NCBI GenBank assembly: GCA_002633025.1
Contig: NMRB01000121.1
Location: forward strand, 41,219 to 105,218
Length of the DNA stretch: 64,000 nucleotides
Reading direction: 5' to 3'
From: Notospermus geniculatus
Lineage: Eukaryota > Nemertea > Pilidiophora > Heteronemertea > Lineidae
The translations under genes were made by a program, and so were the position numbers. Under the pieces are notes generated by a model, which was given only the letters and a program-made list of their open reading frames with translations, searched no databases and was not told the DNA's origin. Below are positions 1 through 11,724 of the stretch, in pieces (the stretch's first letter is position 1; every line of letters begins with the position of its first letter).

Positions 1-3000
1 AAGTCGTACCTACGATACTTCGTCACTTGCAACCTGTTGAAGCAACTTATCGCAATTGCAGCAAATGGATGTCAATTTCCGCCCATCCGTCAGCATCTCA
101 TGCCGACTGACAAATATAGACAGCAACACAAAGCATCGCACGAGGAAAGTGGGATACTTTCTGCAAACATGTTAATGCAATTGCCAATCTCCATGTTAAA
201 TGGAGCCAAGTACTTTCTGAAGCTTTTAAGAAATCTGAAGTAGAATTGCTTCCTAAGAAATTGACTTCTTCGATGCATTTCTTTGCAAAAAGACCCAGCG
301 AGGAGTACATTTACAACATATTACATACGCGCCCTGTCATTCTCTGCAATATTTTATTTATGACATCTTCGTAAGCACTCAAGCCTGTCATCCAAGTTAT
401 TGCGAACATGACCGAAGAATACTTCTTGTCATACCCTGTCAACTTGTACCAATGCAACAAGCATCAAGTCTTTCATGGGCATTCGCAGGTTCCTCGCCCA
501 GCTTGCATTTCTGCAATTCCGGAGTCCTTTTATAAAAAGTATGCACAGCAAGGGCGCCATTAGCTTAATGCAGCTACAAGTGTAGTGTTGATATATAGCG
601 GTGTAAGAAATGAAATATACGGAAAGTATGAGAAACCTGTCGCTTCTGTTCCTCATTGTCATTAAACCGGGCTTAAGTGCTTTTAAATGTACCTGGTACA
701 ATATTACTTTTGCAGCAAGTAACGGTTGCTGCCTTGCATTTCCACGGTCATGATGAGATAGGCAGTTATGAATACGGTTGCAGCAAATTCAATGAACCGA
801 AATGAATGATATACGGAGTACTTCACAGCAGTAGTCTCTATGTATTGCTTAGATGTCGGTTTGGTTGTATAAAGAACGCGGTGCGCGGCTTGAGGACAGA
901 GACTAGGGTTCCTGGATGTATTTACCAATGGAGGCTGCTGCCGAAATTAAAATCAAACTCAGCGAAAATCCATGAGAAATTCATGTAATAACAACGAGGT
1001 TACACTTGCATATAGGACGAACAAACCGTTATGAGCCAACTACATGTATCATGGCGTGCAGGAGCTGCACGGTTTCCGTATACATCAAAATATCGAATCA
1101 GAAATTTAGTAAGAGGAAAATGACCTTTGATGACTCGGCTAGCCGCAGTTCGATATTTCATGAATGGCTGAGATTTCCTTGCGCAATTCACAGCGACGTC
1201 GTTTGCCAACATGAAATGGGGCTGATGATAGAATTTCCTGTGAACTCTTGTTGCACCCGACTAAATCGCTTCAGATGGGCCATGATGGTAACACGAAGCG
1301 ATTTCTTGGTCGCCTTGATGACGACATAGAGGAGTCAGAATCGCCTGGTCAGAGCACATCGCAAACGTCTCAAGACTGTCAGTGCGTTCCGTTACAGAGC
1401 GGCGGAGATTTTCGATGGTCACTCCAGTACATACAGCACATACCAAGTACAATACCACTGCATACCGAATTACCCCTCCCCCATACTTCACCATTCACCC
1501 TTCCATCACGTCACTGACATTCACTGACGGCCACGTACAGTTGGACAAAGGGATACGAATAATATGATATATACATTGGCATTCTGAGTATTCAACTTTG
1601 AAATATTTATACCATTGATGTTGACTGATACTAGTACCATCGGATGCCCGGCGAAATCTAGAAGACCTGCCGAACGGCGTCATGTGCTTCCTGTGCACAG
1701 AAAGTAACGACAGAGAGGCTGAATGGACTGTTCGAGATTTCTACTTATGGTAAATGGTTAAGCAAATGATAGGGTAAGATTGGAAACAAAGACACTTCAC
1801 CATTTGCCAATGATTCGTAATAACTCACCGTTGCCTCACTATAGATAATACTGCTTCACCAATACGTGCAACTGGATGACCATTGCCGAATATGTTTTTC
1901 ACCATTGCCCCTGCACCAGTAAATCATTACTTAGTCTCAAATGCTAATGTTCAAAGTTTCTCCAAATTACCACTCACAGCAATCGCTTTTCCATTGCGAC
2001 GAGGTAACTAAATGCCACATTCCAATTGCCTGGGGCAAGTACCATTTCTCAAAAGAGTGCAAAGACTGCTTTGCAATACCATTGTTTTATCGCACAACAC
2101 TGCTTCGGCGTATGTTCACTGACTTTTTGGGAATGGCTCTTTCAAAGATAGTTCCTACATATCTAAGTCAAATATCTAAGACAAAAAACAAATATTGCAT
2201 CTTTCCCATTGCCGGAGACTGTCTTTGTCATGGACCAAAGTTTCTCTGCTTGCCGTCTTTGTCACTCGGTTTGCACGGCGTTTATGAAGTAGTCTGATCA
2301 ACGTCAGTTTTTTAATAATCAGATTTCCGTGTAAATACTTTTATCACATAAAATAATGTTCCTACACAACAAAACATGGCGTAGAAGAAGGGAGAAATGT
2401 AGCAGGTGTCCAAAAGTGAAACACGTCCCCAGTTGGCGCTATGAGAAGCTAAAAGAAAATGTTGTGTTCATGATGCCTTTCAAAAAAGCAGTTCTGGAAC
2501 TGTAGGCGTAATGAATGTTCTATCAAATGCTGTTACAGTTGTTGCATTTGCCTCAAAGTGGCCTACGATGGAATTGATATACATATAGCCTACCGTACAC
2601 AGCACGCGATCTGGTGACGAAAGAGAACCGGGAGTCGCCAGACGCTACAGGCAACCTGACGGCAACTGGTAACATGTCAGCAACATTTTTACAACATTCA
2701 TATTTACAAAACCATGATGTTGTTCAAATGTTGTAAACGACGTGTCATAAAATGTTGCCAGTGCGCGCTGCTTAATGTTTCATTTTCCGAATTTGAGTAG
2801 TAACTCGTACGAGACCGCATGGCCAAGTCTCCCAGTGACGGTAATGATGTGTGATTGCACTCGTTAAAGTCATAGCAACGTTTAAATGAGGATATTACTA
2901 GGGCAATGTCGGATCGATCTGGCAGGATGGGATGGCTTTGAAACAACTTCCGGTGATATTCTGGTTTGTGTCAGGTGTAATGGGCGTATGGCATGAAACC

Positions 3001-3114
3001 GAGAGTGTATATAGTGAGTTATCGAGTGCTCCTACTGAACAGTTTTACGCCTCCAAAAATCAAAGGGCGTTTCGCAAAAAATCTACAGACTTTGGTTGAG
3101 TGTTAGGCCTCGCA
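1..3114. other. No gene recognised; unique-looking sequence
   Basis: No open frame here has a recognisable domain. The longest (1006-1329 and 1941-2297, both plus) are not interrupted by obvious splice signals and do not resemble any family I know. A weak inverted arrangement of CAACATTTT-type words lies at about 2685-2775 and may be a decayed foldback. I see no RNA gene. Confidence 0.6.
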
Positions 3115-3508
3115 CTCCATACCTTGTTATCGGTTTTACCATTGTTCGTTCTCCATACATTGTTATTGGTTCTGCCTTTGTTCGTTCTCCCTACATTGTT
3201 ATTTTTTACCATTGTTCGTTCTCCATACATTGTTATTGGTTTTGCCATTGTTCGTTCTCCATACATTGTTATTGGTTTTGCCCTTGTTCGGTTTCCCTAC
3301 AGTGTTATCGGTTTTACCATTGTTCGTTCTCCCTACATGTACATTGTTATTGGTTTGGCCATTGTTCGTTCTCCATACATTGTTATTGGTTTGGCCATTG
3401 TTCGTTCTCCATACATTGTTATTGGTTTTGCCTTTGTTCAGTTTCCCTACATTGTTATTGGCTTTGCCATTGTTCGTTCTCTCAACATTGTTATTGGCTT
3501 TGCCATAT
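3115..3508. repeat. 36-bp minisatellite, about 11 units
   Basis: The unit begins ctccatacattgttattg and ends ttgttcgtt. Most units are exactly 36 bp; unit 3 is 34 bp and unit 7 carries a 6-bp catgta insertion (42 bp). Because 36 is divisible by three, the array stays open in several frames on both strands and gives repetitive, hydrophobic-looking translations. I regard these as by-products of the repeat rather than genes. Units differ at a few fixed positions (ccata/cccta, ggttttgcc/ggtttggcc), as expected for a slowly diverging tandem array. Confidence 0.92.
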
Positions 3509-3570
3509 AGGGACATAATGCTCTTTCCGTAGCCTACTGACCGTGCTGACCATTCCAGTTGGAAGGTAGC

Positions 3571-3827
3571 GGACAGAGGACAGACAAGAAGTCAATCTCC
3601 AGAATTCACGAATTTTCGACCCCAACCGGGGTCTTTTTCAAGTGGAACTTTACAATCTGAAACTCTAGAAAAGACTTAGTCTTTTCTAGAGTTTCAGATT
3701 GTAAAGTTCCACTTGAAAAAGACCCCGGTTGGGGTCGAAAATTCGTGAATTCTGGAGATTGACTTCTTGTTTATTATCATTTTGTGTGTCAATTTTGTGC
3801 CTTTTGTACCTTGGACAGAGGACAGAC
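3571..3827 (+). mobile_element. Foldback retroelement-like copy P1 with 15-bp target duplication
   Basis: A direct repeat GGACAGAGGACAGAC occurs at 3571-3585 and 3813-3827 and brackets the insertion. Inside is a perfect inverted repeat with 93-bp arms (3584-3676 and 3678-3770) around a single central T. It is followed by a non-palindromic tail (3771-3812, atcattttgtgtgtc then ttttgtgcc) shared with the copies near 12.2, 44.6 and 54.4 kb. Each arm holds a GACCCC-GGTT-GGGGTC hairpin followed by GAA and a second small stem. The long target duplication suggests target-primed reverse transcription rather than cut-and-paste. No protein is encoded. The family is unnamed by me; an atypical foldback DNA element is the alternative. 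Confidence 0.8.
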
Positions 3828-4099
3828 GGACAGTGTCCCTCTCCCTTCAGTCCATTGTGGTTACCCCCAAAATTTGATCTAAAACTCAACACCATTTCCA
3901 GTGCTGTTCCGGTGTGTCCACTGGGATGACGTTGGTGACATTTTGGAGGTATGTTCTCCTACAATATACATCGTGGTCCCAAACATGCATTTTCTATCGG
4001 CAAAAACTGTCACAATCGTTTATTCGGCGTTGGAGCAAAGACGACCGGAGACCCCCCAGTTGATCAAGCCAGATGTATCTGCTTTGGATTAGGGTGTGA

Positions 4100-4169
4100 T
4101 CCTCGGTAATATAGTGGTGAGTCCCAGCCTGCCAAGCAGGAGACCCAGGTACGATTCCTGGCCGGGAGG
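4100..4169 (+). tRNA. tRNA-Asp-like sequence with a GCC anticodon (probable pseudogene)
   Basis: The sequence follows the metazoan tRNA-Asp pattern: tcctcgg start, A-box-like taatatagtgg, anticodon arm CCAGC-CTGCCAA-GCAGG, T-arm CCAGG-TACGATT-CCTGG, then ccgggag. The anticodon position reads GCC (Gly) rather than GTC (Asp). There is an A/A mismatch in the anticodon stem, the T-loop has TAC instead of TTC, and the acceptor stem has one clear mismatch and two G/T pairs. This points to a tRNA pseudogene or the head of a tRNA-derived SINE, not a working tRNA. A T run follows at 4184-4190. Confidence 0.5.
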
Positions 4170-5522
4170 TGATTTTGGGAGTTTTTTTCTCCGACTGGTA
4201 CATGTATATTGTTTTTTTTTAAATGAAAAATATGTTGCATCCCTCATCACCTGTTTAGAATGTTTGGCGGTCAATTTTTTTAGCAATATCATATTCGTCG
4301 CATGGTACTTGACGCACTCAAAAACATTCTGAACCTGTTACTATGGGGAACTTTGTATGATGGTCATCTTTTGCTATCGAGAACTAGAAGGAAAATGGTC
4401 TGATGATGTGAAGACTATCTTAAGGCTATGATGTACCAGAAACACGGAGTGTGATGGAACAAACACGAGAAGCAAAGCTTTTATAGCTCTTTTAAGCAAT
4501 TTTAACAAGGTTCTGTGCTCGCATGCCTCCGGATAATCCAAAATATCTCATAGATTTCGTGTTATCATGAGATGGGATGGCGTTTTCCATTCCATATCAC
4601 ACAAGGCAGTATCTGTTATGAACAGCAGAGAGATGGCTGATCGTAGGAAAAGCTGTGCCTTGTGATAGCAAGTTCGTTCTAGCTTTTACTTAATAACCAT
4701 TGCCAACTGATCTCTTGTGACGATACATTCTTTCGTAGTTAAGATGCATGCACGTGGTAAGTGGGCGTTTGGTAGTGTGCAGGCTGCCATGCAAGTGCAA
4801 ACTTAAGGTTGGCGGAGCATGGACGCAGGCCTATCCTTGCGCAGCAGAGATGGTGCGTTTCTGAAACTTCGCGCCAGTAGTGATGAAAGTAAAAAACCCC
4901 AAACCCAAACAAACATAGTACGTATTTCGCTAGATGTCAAAGGGTAACTGCCTTTTTTGTCGGTTTTATGTTGTCAGCCATAGGAGACTTAGGCGATTTG
5001 TAACGCGATCTGGGAGGCAACCCAGCAGAGCGTCGGAAGAAACATCTGCTGTCAAGGAGCCGTCCCGGCGTCTTACATCCGACGGGAAGCAGACTCGCCC
5101 ACTGTTTTAGACCAGCAAAGAACATGGATATTGACTTTTCTCCAAGAAGTCATATTTTGAGACTCGTGGACTGGAAGAAGCGCTAGAAAGAGATGCGATA
5201 GACAGGATCGGAGACAAAAATAAACCATCTTCCCTCATCGGTTGCCATTGTGGCTGGTACATGCTGTTCAATATGATTGGTCCCTGGACAGCGCTCTGTC
5301 GGTTTATCAATATGACATATCATATTTGTCGTCTAGTAAAGTTCAACATTACATTCCAGTTGATTTCCCTGGAGTATTTTGTAAGTCACAACAACTTAAA
5401 ATGTATCAGTTATATACAAACGAGCCTTCTGTTGACAGACCTCCGCGGACGATGCCACTGTCACACTTGTCACATTTCATCTTTTAAAAATTTTGGTTGA
5501 AAGAAGAAAGATAAGGGATAAA
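4170..5522. other. No gene recognised
   Basis: AT-leaning sequence with T- and A-runs. Short opposing open frames at 4937-5310 (minus) and 5242-5500 (plus) show no motif. Nothing further supported. Confidence 0.5.
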
Positions 5523-5641
5523 GGCTGGTATTCACAAAAGTTAGCAAATGCTTTTACTTTCGATTAGCACAGAGATGTCCAGTGTAAATGTACTACAAAA
5601 TTGGAAGTAAAAGCATTTGCTAGCTTTTATCAATATCAGCT
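5523..5641. mobile_element. MITE family C, copy 1
   Basis: Terminal inverted repeats GGCTGGTATTCACAAAAGTT and, on the other side, the complement of GCTGATATTGATAAAAGC, each followed inward by tagcaaatgcttttactt. The element is about 119 bp and almost wholly foldback. Related copies lie at 31.8 kb and 62.7 kb; the 62.7-kb copy is flanked by TA on both sides. No coding capacity. Confidence 0.75.
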
Positions 5642-5662
5642 ATTTTCTGGCACTATTAGCAA

Positions 5663-5780
5663 GGGAGGTTTCGCAAGCGCCCGGTTAGGCCCTACGACGA
5701 CGTTTATCTATTGTGTGAGTATACCCAAACAATAGATGAACGTCGTCGTATGGCCTAACCGGGCGCTTGCGAAACCTCCC
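5663..5780. mobile_element. MITE family A, copy 1 (GGGAGGTTTCGC termini)
   Basis: A 118-bp near-perfect foldback starting GGGAGGTTTCGCAAGCGCCC and ending with its complement; the arms continue through ggttaggcc and tacgacgacg to a short spacer with tattgtgtgagtataccc. A second copy with the same arms sits at 23521-23640. The termini resemble those of families B and the 43.7-kb element, so these probably form one TA-targeting group. Confidence 0.85.
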
Positions 5781-6875
5781 TATTGTCAAACAGACCACGA
5801 GACTTTTGACAGAAACGGAAGCCACCTAAAAAATTGTGCAAAATGAGGCTGTTGTTTGGCTCATTTTGGTGTTAATGACCAAGGCAGTTGTGAGAGTCTT
5901 CTACGTTGTGAGTACGAAATGAGAAGGAAAAGCTCAGAAATTGGCAACGGCGGTACCACCACACGACGCAGTCGTCAAAACACCACAGTTTGTTCCAATG
6001 CAAGCCGCTAATCTACATCACATGGTCTAACGCTTCGCATCTCTGTACACATGTCCAGTAATGAGTGTTTGCCGTCACGATATTGACATCAAATATATAA
6101 CAGGACTTCGCGGTGCCATTAAATGACTCTCTTGATATCGCACTCAAGAGAGTGTACAACTCGTCCATCGGAGTGTGGGCATCTCGTAGTCTCTTTGTGG
6201 GCATAGGTTAGTCTACATATCGGACACACTACCAGTAACATTTATCCAGTTTGGGATTTTGAGAGGAGGAAATGCATATTTGGGAAGTCAATCTGACGAT
6301 TGTCGTCTACGATGTCCCAGCCGATAGCCATCAGAACCGAATCAGCCTTATGCACACTGATTCCATCATATCATATTAAATGAAAATAATATTAGAACAA
6401 TATCATACATTCACAACGACGTTTTGAACGCTTCACTTGATACGTACAACGCAACAGTACGGTCGGTTAGACGCTGGCACGAGTAACGGCAGTACTAACA
6501 CTGATCTGGCGCTATAATTTGGTGTTTTTGAGTCTTTTCAGGCATGATTTCCATATCATTGCATGAGTGAGCATTAATGTACAGTGCATTGGTTGAGATA
6601 ATGTGCTCTGGATTGCTAGCAGCTACAAATGGCGTGGACGATGGTAGACAAACACTCTCATCGTGTTTGATAGTACGGTGACGTGTGGTCTGGATGTGCT
6701 GAGGGGTGATTGGCACCGTCCACATGTTCAATATTGTCGACATGGTCTCGGGTGAAGACCAAGGTGAAGACGAATGCAGGCTTGGACGATGGCGCTATAA
6801 AAGAGTATTGGACACACGGTTGGTTTTCCCCTTAGACGTTTCGTTGTTTCTTTCAACGAACGCTTCTCAAGCTAA
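5781..6875. other. No gene recognised; isolated TATA-like box
   Basis: The stretch contains an isolated TATAAAAG at 6796-6803 about 75 bp before an inverted-repeat element, but no open frame with a recognisable product follows. The plus frame 6706-7158 runs into the transposable element and is not supported as a gene. Confidence 0.45.
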
Positions 6876-7300
6876 CAGCACACTGGGCGCCAAATCGAAG
6901 CGTTCGACTAAACGCCTCTCGACGCCCGAGTTGATCTTGCCAGTGGATCCTGGTGAGAGCACACCTGCCCAAACTTGGCATTCAGTAGCATCTTTTCGGG
7001 CCATTGAGGCTGCCATTTTGAAATCATGTGACATCAAGACGCAAGCTGATTGGCCAAAGCCTCGCCGCCGACTCCAAGTCTGGCTGCCATCGGTAGCACA
7101 CTTCGCTGCTTCGGGAGTTCGCAGGCGTTCACAGGAGTCCAAAATCAAACATGTTTGATATCTGCGGTTCAGTGGTGTCCGGCGGCGTTCTCCAGATCCA
7201 TTCGTAGTCCCCACATTGGGGATTTTTCTGGCGTTCGGACATCGGCGTCCTCGAAAAAACGCCTCTGGACGCCGAAGCCGAGTTGGCGGCCAGTGTGCTG
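6876..7300. mobile_element. 425-bp GC-rich inverted-repeat element (CAGCACACTGG termini)
   Basis: The left end CAGCACACTGGGCGCCAA and the right end (complement of CAGCACACTGGCCGCCAA) form terminal inverted repeats. Subterminal regions repeat GACGCC/GGCGTC words on both sides. The interior is GC-richer than its surroundings and supports opposing open frames of about 150 codons that I attribute to composition. I cannot identify a clean target duplication. It is probably a non-autonomous DNA transposon of unknown superfamily. Confidence 0.6.
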
Positions 7301-8109
7301 CGTGCGTTAGCAACAAGAAAGATACATATATGAGGGCGTTTAATTAACTTGTTTTGACAAACAAGAAGCCAACTTCACATTTACGTCACTATCTCTAGAA
7401 ACCTTTCTGGGGAATTCATTAGTAGCAGCTTATTCAGTGCTCTCTTGGTCCATTTAGTCTTTTGGACATTCTGATCCCTGCACTGGGATGCTAAAGTTAC
7501 TGGAACCTTTTATAGAATAAAGCTAAGAGTACAACTTAAAAGTACTTCCTTGAACCCCTGAGGACAGAGACAGAGCCACTAATGATGTCACCACATGCAG
7601 TGAACGACAAGTTCACTATCAGAATCAGCGCGACAGTCATGTGGCGATCGTATCTCGCGTTCGATCACATCAAATGACAGTCATTATCCTAAGCCCTGTC
7701 TACTCTTGGCTTTGACAGTCACCAGGTCGACTCATCCCTCGCTAGGGTCCTGAGATGGCAGTTGCCTATCTCACGTCTAATCCTTTGGCATATGGGACTG
7801 CCAAGTCATTGCCATTAAAGATTAAAAACATCCATTATTTTTTTGTTTCAGATAGTAAATGCGAGTAGAATAGAGAATAGGGCTGTGGAGGCATACATGT
7901 ACACACGTGGCAAAAAAGATGCTTTGGATGCTAGTTTGAGTAGCGCCTGTCATGCCTGTGCGTTGATTTTTTTTCACGTTTTTTGGCCAGTGGCATCGTC
8001 GATAATTCACCCTCAAGGCAGTGCTTAGTTTTTACGACTGGTGTTTTCTGCGGTCTATTGAGCGTCTAAACGCGAAATGGAGTAGAAACCGTCAAAACGA
8101 TGTCACTGT
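7301..8109. other. No gene recognised
   Basis: No recognisable coding or RNA feature. There are short self-similar words around 7620-7780 (gacagtcat, ctatctcac) but no defined repeat. Confidence 0.5.
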
Positions 8110-8452
8110 TAAGGGGCCGTCTCAAAAGTGTTTTGATGCCAAAAAAGACGAAGTGACTTCGTCTGGGGGGGGGGTCTCGATTTGGGGAAAACCACTTCAT
8201 CTTTTATGAAAAAATTGGCATCACTCTTTTTTTACAGGAGAATGACTTTTATTTGCAGTCTTCACAAAGGAACAAGGTTCTGGCTACATGGGCTCTGGCT
8301 ACTATGGACTGTACGAGTCAGAACTATAAACTTCCCACTTGTGATGAAGACAATGTCAAGTGCCCACATCTTTTCAAGAGCGAGGGGGTCAGGGAAAAGA
8401 TGAAGTCACTTCGTCTTTTTTGGCATCAATGTAATTTTGAGACGGCCCCTAA
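8110..8452. mobile_element. Harbinger-like MITE, 337 bp, TAA target duplication
   Basis: The element body 8113-8449 begins GGGGCCGTCTCAAAA and ends with its complement, with imperfect inverted repeats of about 50 bp that include gatgccaaaaaagacgaagt. TAA occurs immediately outside both ends (8110-8112, 8450-8452), the 3-bp TWA-type duplication typical of PIF/Harbinger. The interior has a G run (about 8165-8174) and is not palindromic. No transposase is encoded. Confidence 0.75.
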
Positions 8453-8639
8453 GCAACCCAATCCAGGAACACCCTGGTGTTCAGACTCATCGCCAGTGTT
8501 CTGAAAGTCAGCTGCGACTGACGAAAACCGACGGGAGCTGAGCAACCGCCACGTACGTCTTCAGAAATGATGGCTTTGCGTAGCAGGGGTAGGCCTACCT
8601 TGTGACGGTGCATACAGCCACCCCACCAACTGCTTCCTC

Positions 8640-8780
8640 ATTGACTATAAAACCCCACCCCGCTGCGAGTGACTCTGGGACGCGTGAAAAGCAGTCGTTC
8701 TCAACGATTACCTTTCCAAACATAATGTCCTTAACCATGTACGAGAATGCGAATGAACTTTTTAAGTGGTTATAAATGGC
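8640..8780 (+). promoter_or_regulatory. Possible TATA-type core promoter with tiny reading frame
   Basis: CTATAAAAC at 8645-8653 lies in a locally GC-rich setting (ccccaccccgctgcgag). About 70 bp further on, ATG at 8725 with A at -3 opens a 16-codon frame ending at 8775 (MSLTMYENANELFKWL). No splice donor of good quality follows and no larger gene can be connected, so this is only a candidate. Confidence 0.2.
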
Positions 8781-9455
8781 ATTTTAAGAGTTGGTCGAAG
8801 GTTCAAGTCAGCCGTTTAAACATTGATAATAGTGTTTGCGTGTAGAACGTCTAACTACCACCGGGTGATTCATGCAATAAGACTTGTTTAAAACCTACAC
8901 TAACCGCCTATTGAATGTTAAATTATAGCATGAACTGGGTCTTAATTAGTTTAAAGACCGTATGAGTCTAATGAAGATAGATTTAACATCAATTGTGAGG
9001 TTAGTAACAATGTTTTCAATTCCAGCGTGCACTGGGGGCACCGCGGTGAATTGCCAAGTGCATCGATTCTATGGAAATTTACGCATATTAAATGCTTTGC
9101 GAAGGGAGTTGTGCATTACATGTCAAGTTCTTGTAAACCGAAACAATGGGCAATGGAAAAAATGTGCGGTTTTATTCTCTAACGTTTTTTCTGTAAATTA
9201 TGTAGTTGGGTGTACGTTACACTCTCAACATAGAAAGATTCAGTTGATATGGCGTGTGGTCCACTGGGAACTTAACTACTTGATGGTTGCAGCAGGAGTC
9301 CAACGTATTTCTTTGAAATTATATACAAGCTGCTCCGTCCGTTTCATGCTAAGAAGTTGTAGGACTACACGTAGCTATTATACAGATCTTCCTTGCCAAT
9401 ATCATATAACACTAACCAGTTGGAGCAATAGATCTGCATGCTTGGTCAGTTTTAA
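8781..9455. other. Open stretch without recognised product
   Basis: A plus-strand frame of 165 codons (8962-9459) runs through here. It is rich in Cys, Arg and Leu and has no motif, signal peptide or family resemblance I can identify; it ends at the edge of repeat E. Chance is the most likely explanation. Confidence 0.3.
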
Positions 9456-9962
9456 ATGAAATGGTCCATGGACCATGTGCTCACCTGGGTGAATGTACAT
9501 GTACATGCACCAGAAGAACGAACAACAAGTGTCAAGTCAATATGTTCCAGGGAAACATCATAAGAGGTTTAACTTCCTTTGTGGTTGTTTATTTGATATG
9601 AGCCAAAGTACATTTTTCAAGATGGACGACTGGCGGCCATATTTTTAGTGGGCAATGGAAAAAAATGTCAGCAGCCGTCAGAGCTAAAATTTGGCAAATA
9701 TACATGTATAGAGGTTATCTACATACATATTCGTACCAATTTTACAACATTCTAGCTGCTGTTCTTCATGAGATATTGGCTAAGTCCCATTCTCAAGATG
9801 GCCGACTGGCCACCATATTTGAAGTCGAAAAGGGTCAAAATTCGATGTACGAATAGAGGGTGCCTAACTACATACAATTTCAAGGTCAAAACATTCTAGT
9901 TGTAGTAATTTATGGGATATGGGCCAAAAGTCTTTTTTCAAAGATGGCCGTCATGACGTAAT
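9456..9962 (+). repeat. Dispersed repeat E, copy 1
   Basis: Starts aatgaaatggtccatggacc, then ctcacctgggtgaatg, gaacgaacaacaagtgtcaa and ccagggaaacatcat. Three internal sub-blocks follow, each carrying a variant of aagatgg..gactggcggccatattt and then ttctagctgctgtt..catgagatattggct. Further copies are at 16.3, 23.4, 24.4, 30.0 and 61.5 kb. The copies share a 5' start but end at different points, and no coding frame is conserved. It may be a non-autonomous retroelement or a satellite-like dispersed unit. Confidence 0.85.
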
Positions 9963-11358
9963 AGATAGCTGTGCTCGCTCTTAGCTGATTGACATATGCG
10001 ACAAATCAAAATGAGACCACTTACTAAGTAGGTTGACATTTCAAATACTCTTTAATCTTTTATAAACTGGTGAATGCCTATCCCACTAACGAGCTAAGCC
10101 GATCCCAACATCCAGTTGCAGCGATGCAGTTCGCCACAAGCGACTCTAACTTTAATCTAAGCTATCATCCCATATCCGCCCACGTATTAATCGAGCCAAA
10201 TTCATCTGAAGGGTAACGACACACCCTGTACCATCTGATCTGACTTAAACTTATTGTCCACAGGTCCATGTACATTTCAACGAACAACGACATATGTACA
10301 TTACAAAGAAAGAGATGAGGTGTATAATCCTCTTTCTTTGTTGGGTCCTCATCAGCTGCTACAGCCGGTGCTTGGCGTGCAAGGATGTTGGACAGTTCCA
10401 ACGTATTACCTGATTACCGGCCAGTAACAGACAATAAGAATGGTCACGTTGAACAAGAATTGGCGCAAAGGTGTAATTGATATCTACTATTAGATTTGCA
10501 AGATTTCCAGAGGGCAATCCATTTTTGGTGTGATCTATGTGTACTTGTGTATTCAAGGAGCGGAAAGTAATGAAGGGCCCTTGTTGAAAGGGAATAGTCG
10601 AGGTAAGGGACAGGGATTTGAAAGGGTGTGCCTGGAGCACGTCAAGGAGACAAAAGATATCAAACGTTGCACCAATTCTGTACTGGTGTTGAAGACAATG
10701 CACCATTAGTATCGGTCTAATGAGGCGAGGTGAGAAATGTGTCGGACAGGACACCGGCAGGTTCAAACCCGGGTTAATGATGATCTGACAACAGCCACAC
10801 TGTATGCAGTTAAATACTACAGATGGGTGTCAATTAATTATATCGTACCTCAAGGTAAAATCCTTGAATGTGATTGGCCGATACGCATCACGTGGCCGTG
10901 TAACATTTTCTAATGTTACCCGGCATAATGTCACATGGATGGGCGTGGCTAAAACAAAATGGCTAACGTTTTTTTCATTTGACCGATTCGAATGTTTGAA
11001 GTCAGATATCAGGCACTCGAGCTCAGATCGAATCATATTTTGGTGTCGATTGGCGGGGTATCGGCGTATATAACTCGAATACATCAAGTGTTGCGTGGAG
11101 TAGAGGAAACAGCAGGCTAAACTGGCGTGAGAAATGGGTAGGCCTACCTCACCGACCGGTCCGCGCTGCCTGCATGGCAACCTCAATGTGTGTCGCATCT
11201 TGGTGACGTAATGACGTCATCGCATCTGTTGGTAGCAATGGCGCGAAATGCGCTCAGCGCTTCTCTCTTCGACTGACGTGACTGACTCGGCATGTAGGCC
11301 TAGATTTATGATCAATTTTGGTCATCTGTTACCGTTTATAATGCAGAGGTACGATATA
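9963..11358. other. No gene recognised
   Basis: The opposing frames at 10359-10766 (minus) and 10830-11198 (minus) have no recognised domain. Short TA-rich and acatgtaca-type words occur. No RNA gene seen. Confidence 0.45.
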
Positions 11359-11506
11359 GAAAATGGTGCCCTTTCATGTCGGGGGACAGACCGAAATGTC
11401 ACCCCTCGAAAAAACATTGTTGACCTCGGCCGAAGCGGCCTCGGTCAACAATGTTTTCTCGGGGTGACATTTCGGTCTGTCCCCCTCCATGGCGGGCACC
11501 ATTTTC
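11359..11506. mobile_element. 148-bp foldback element
   Basis: An inverted repeat is centred near 11433. The outer arms gaaaatggtgccc/gggcaccattttc enclose a longer near-perfect inner pair beginning gggggacagaccgaaatgtc and continuing through aaaacattgttgacc. The loop is a GC-rich ctcggccgaagcggcctcgg. No protein is encoded. The structure is typical of MITE-like foldbacks and is a strong cruciform or hairpin former. Confidence 0.8.
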
Positions 11507-11724
11507 TTAATAGCTCCTGGAACATCATCGGAAAAGTGCATTTGCAGTATTGCACTGCAACAACCTGGTCAGTACCAGCAATGACTGCCACCATTTGCTG
11601 AAGAAGTTGGCTGATGCGTCACAGCAAAGGCTACCACCAAGATGCTGCTGGTCATTGTCTCGATCAGTCCTCCGACAAAACGTACATATAGTCAGGAAGA
11701 AAGGCGCAGACATTTGTTGTCCTG
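11507..11724. other. No gene recognised between two foldback elements
   Basis: Unique-looking spacer. The short opposing frames that cross it show no motif. Confidence 0.4.

Noticed and set aside
3096-3532. Four overlapping frames of 105-140 codons
   Set aside because: Direct consequence of the 36-bp minisatellite; no start context, no non-repetitive portion.
6796-6803. TATAAAAG box
   Set aside because: No initiator or credible coding exon downstream before the mobile element.
6706-7316. About 150-codon frames on both strands
   Set aside because: They lie largely within a GC-rich inverted-repeat element whose symmetry keeps both strands open.
8962-9459. 165-codon plus frame
   Set aside because: No recognisable motif and no conserved composition; ends at a repeat boundary. 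Kept only as a note.
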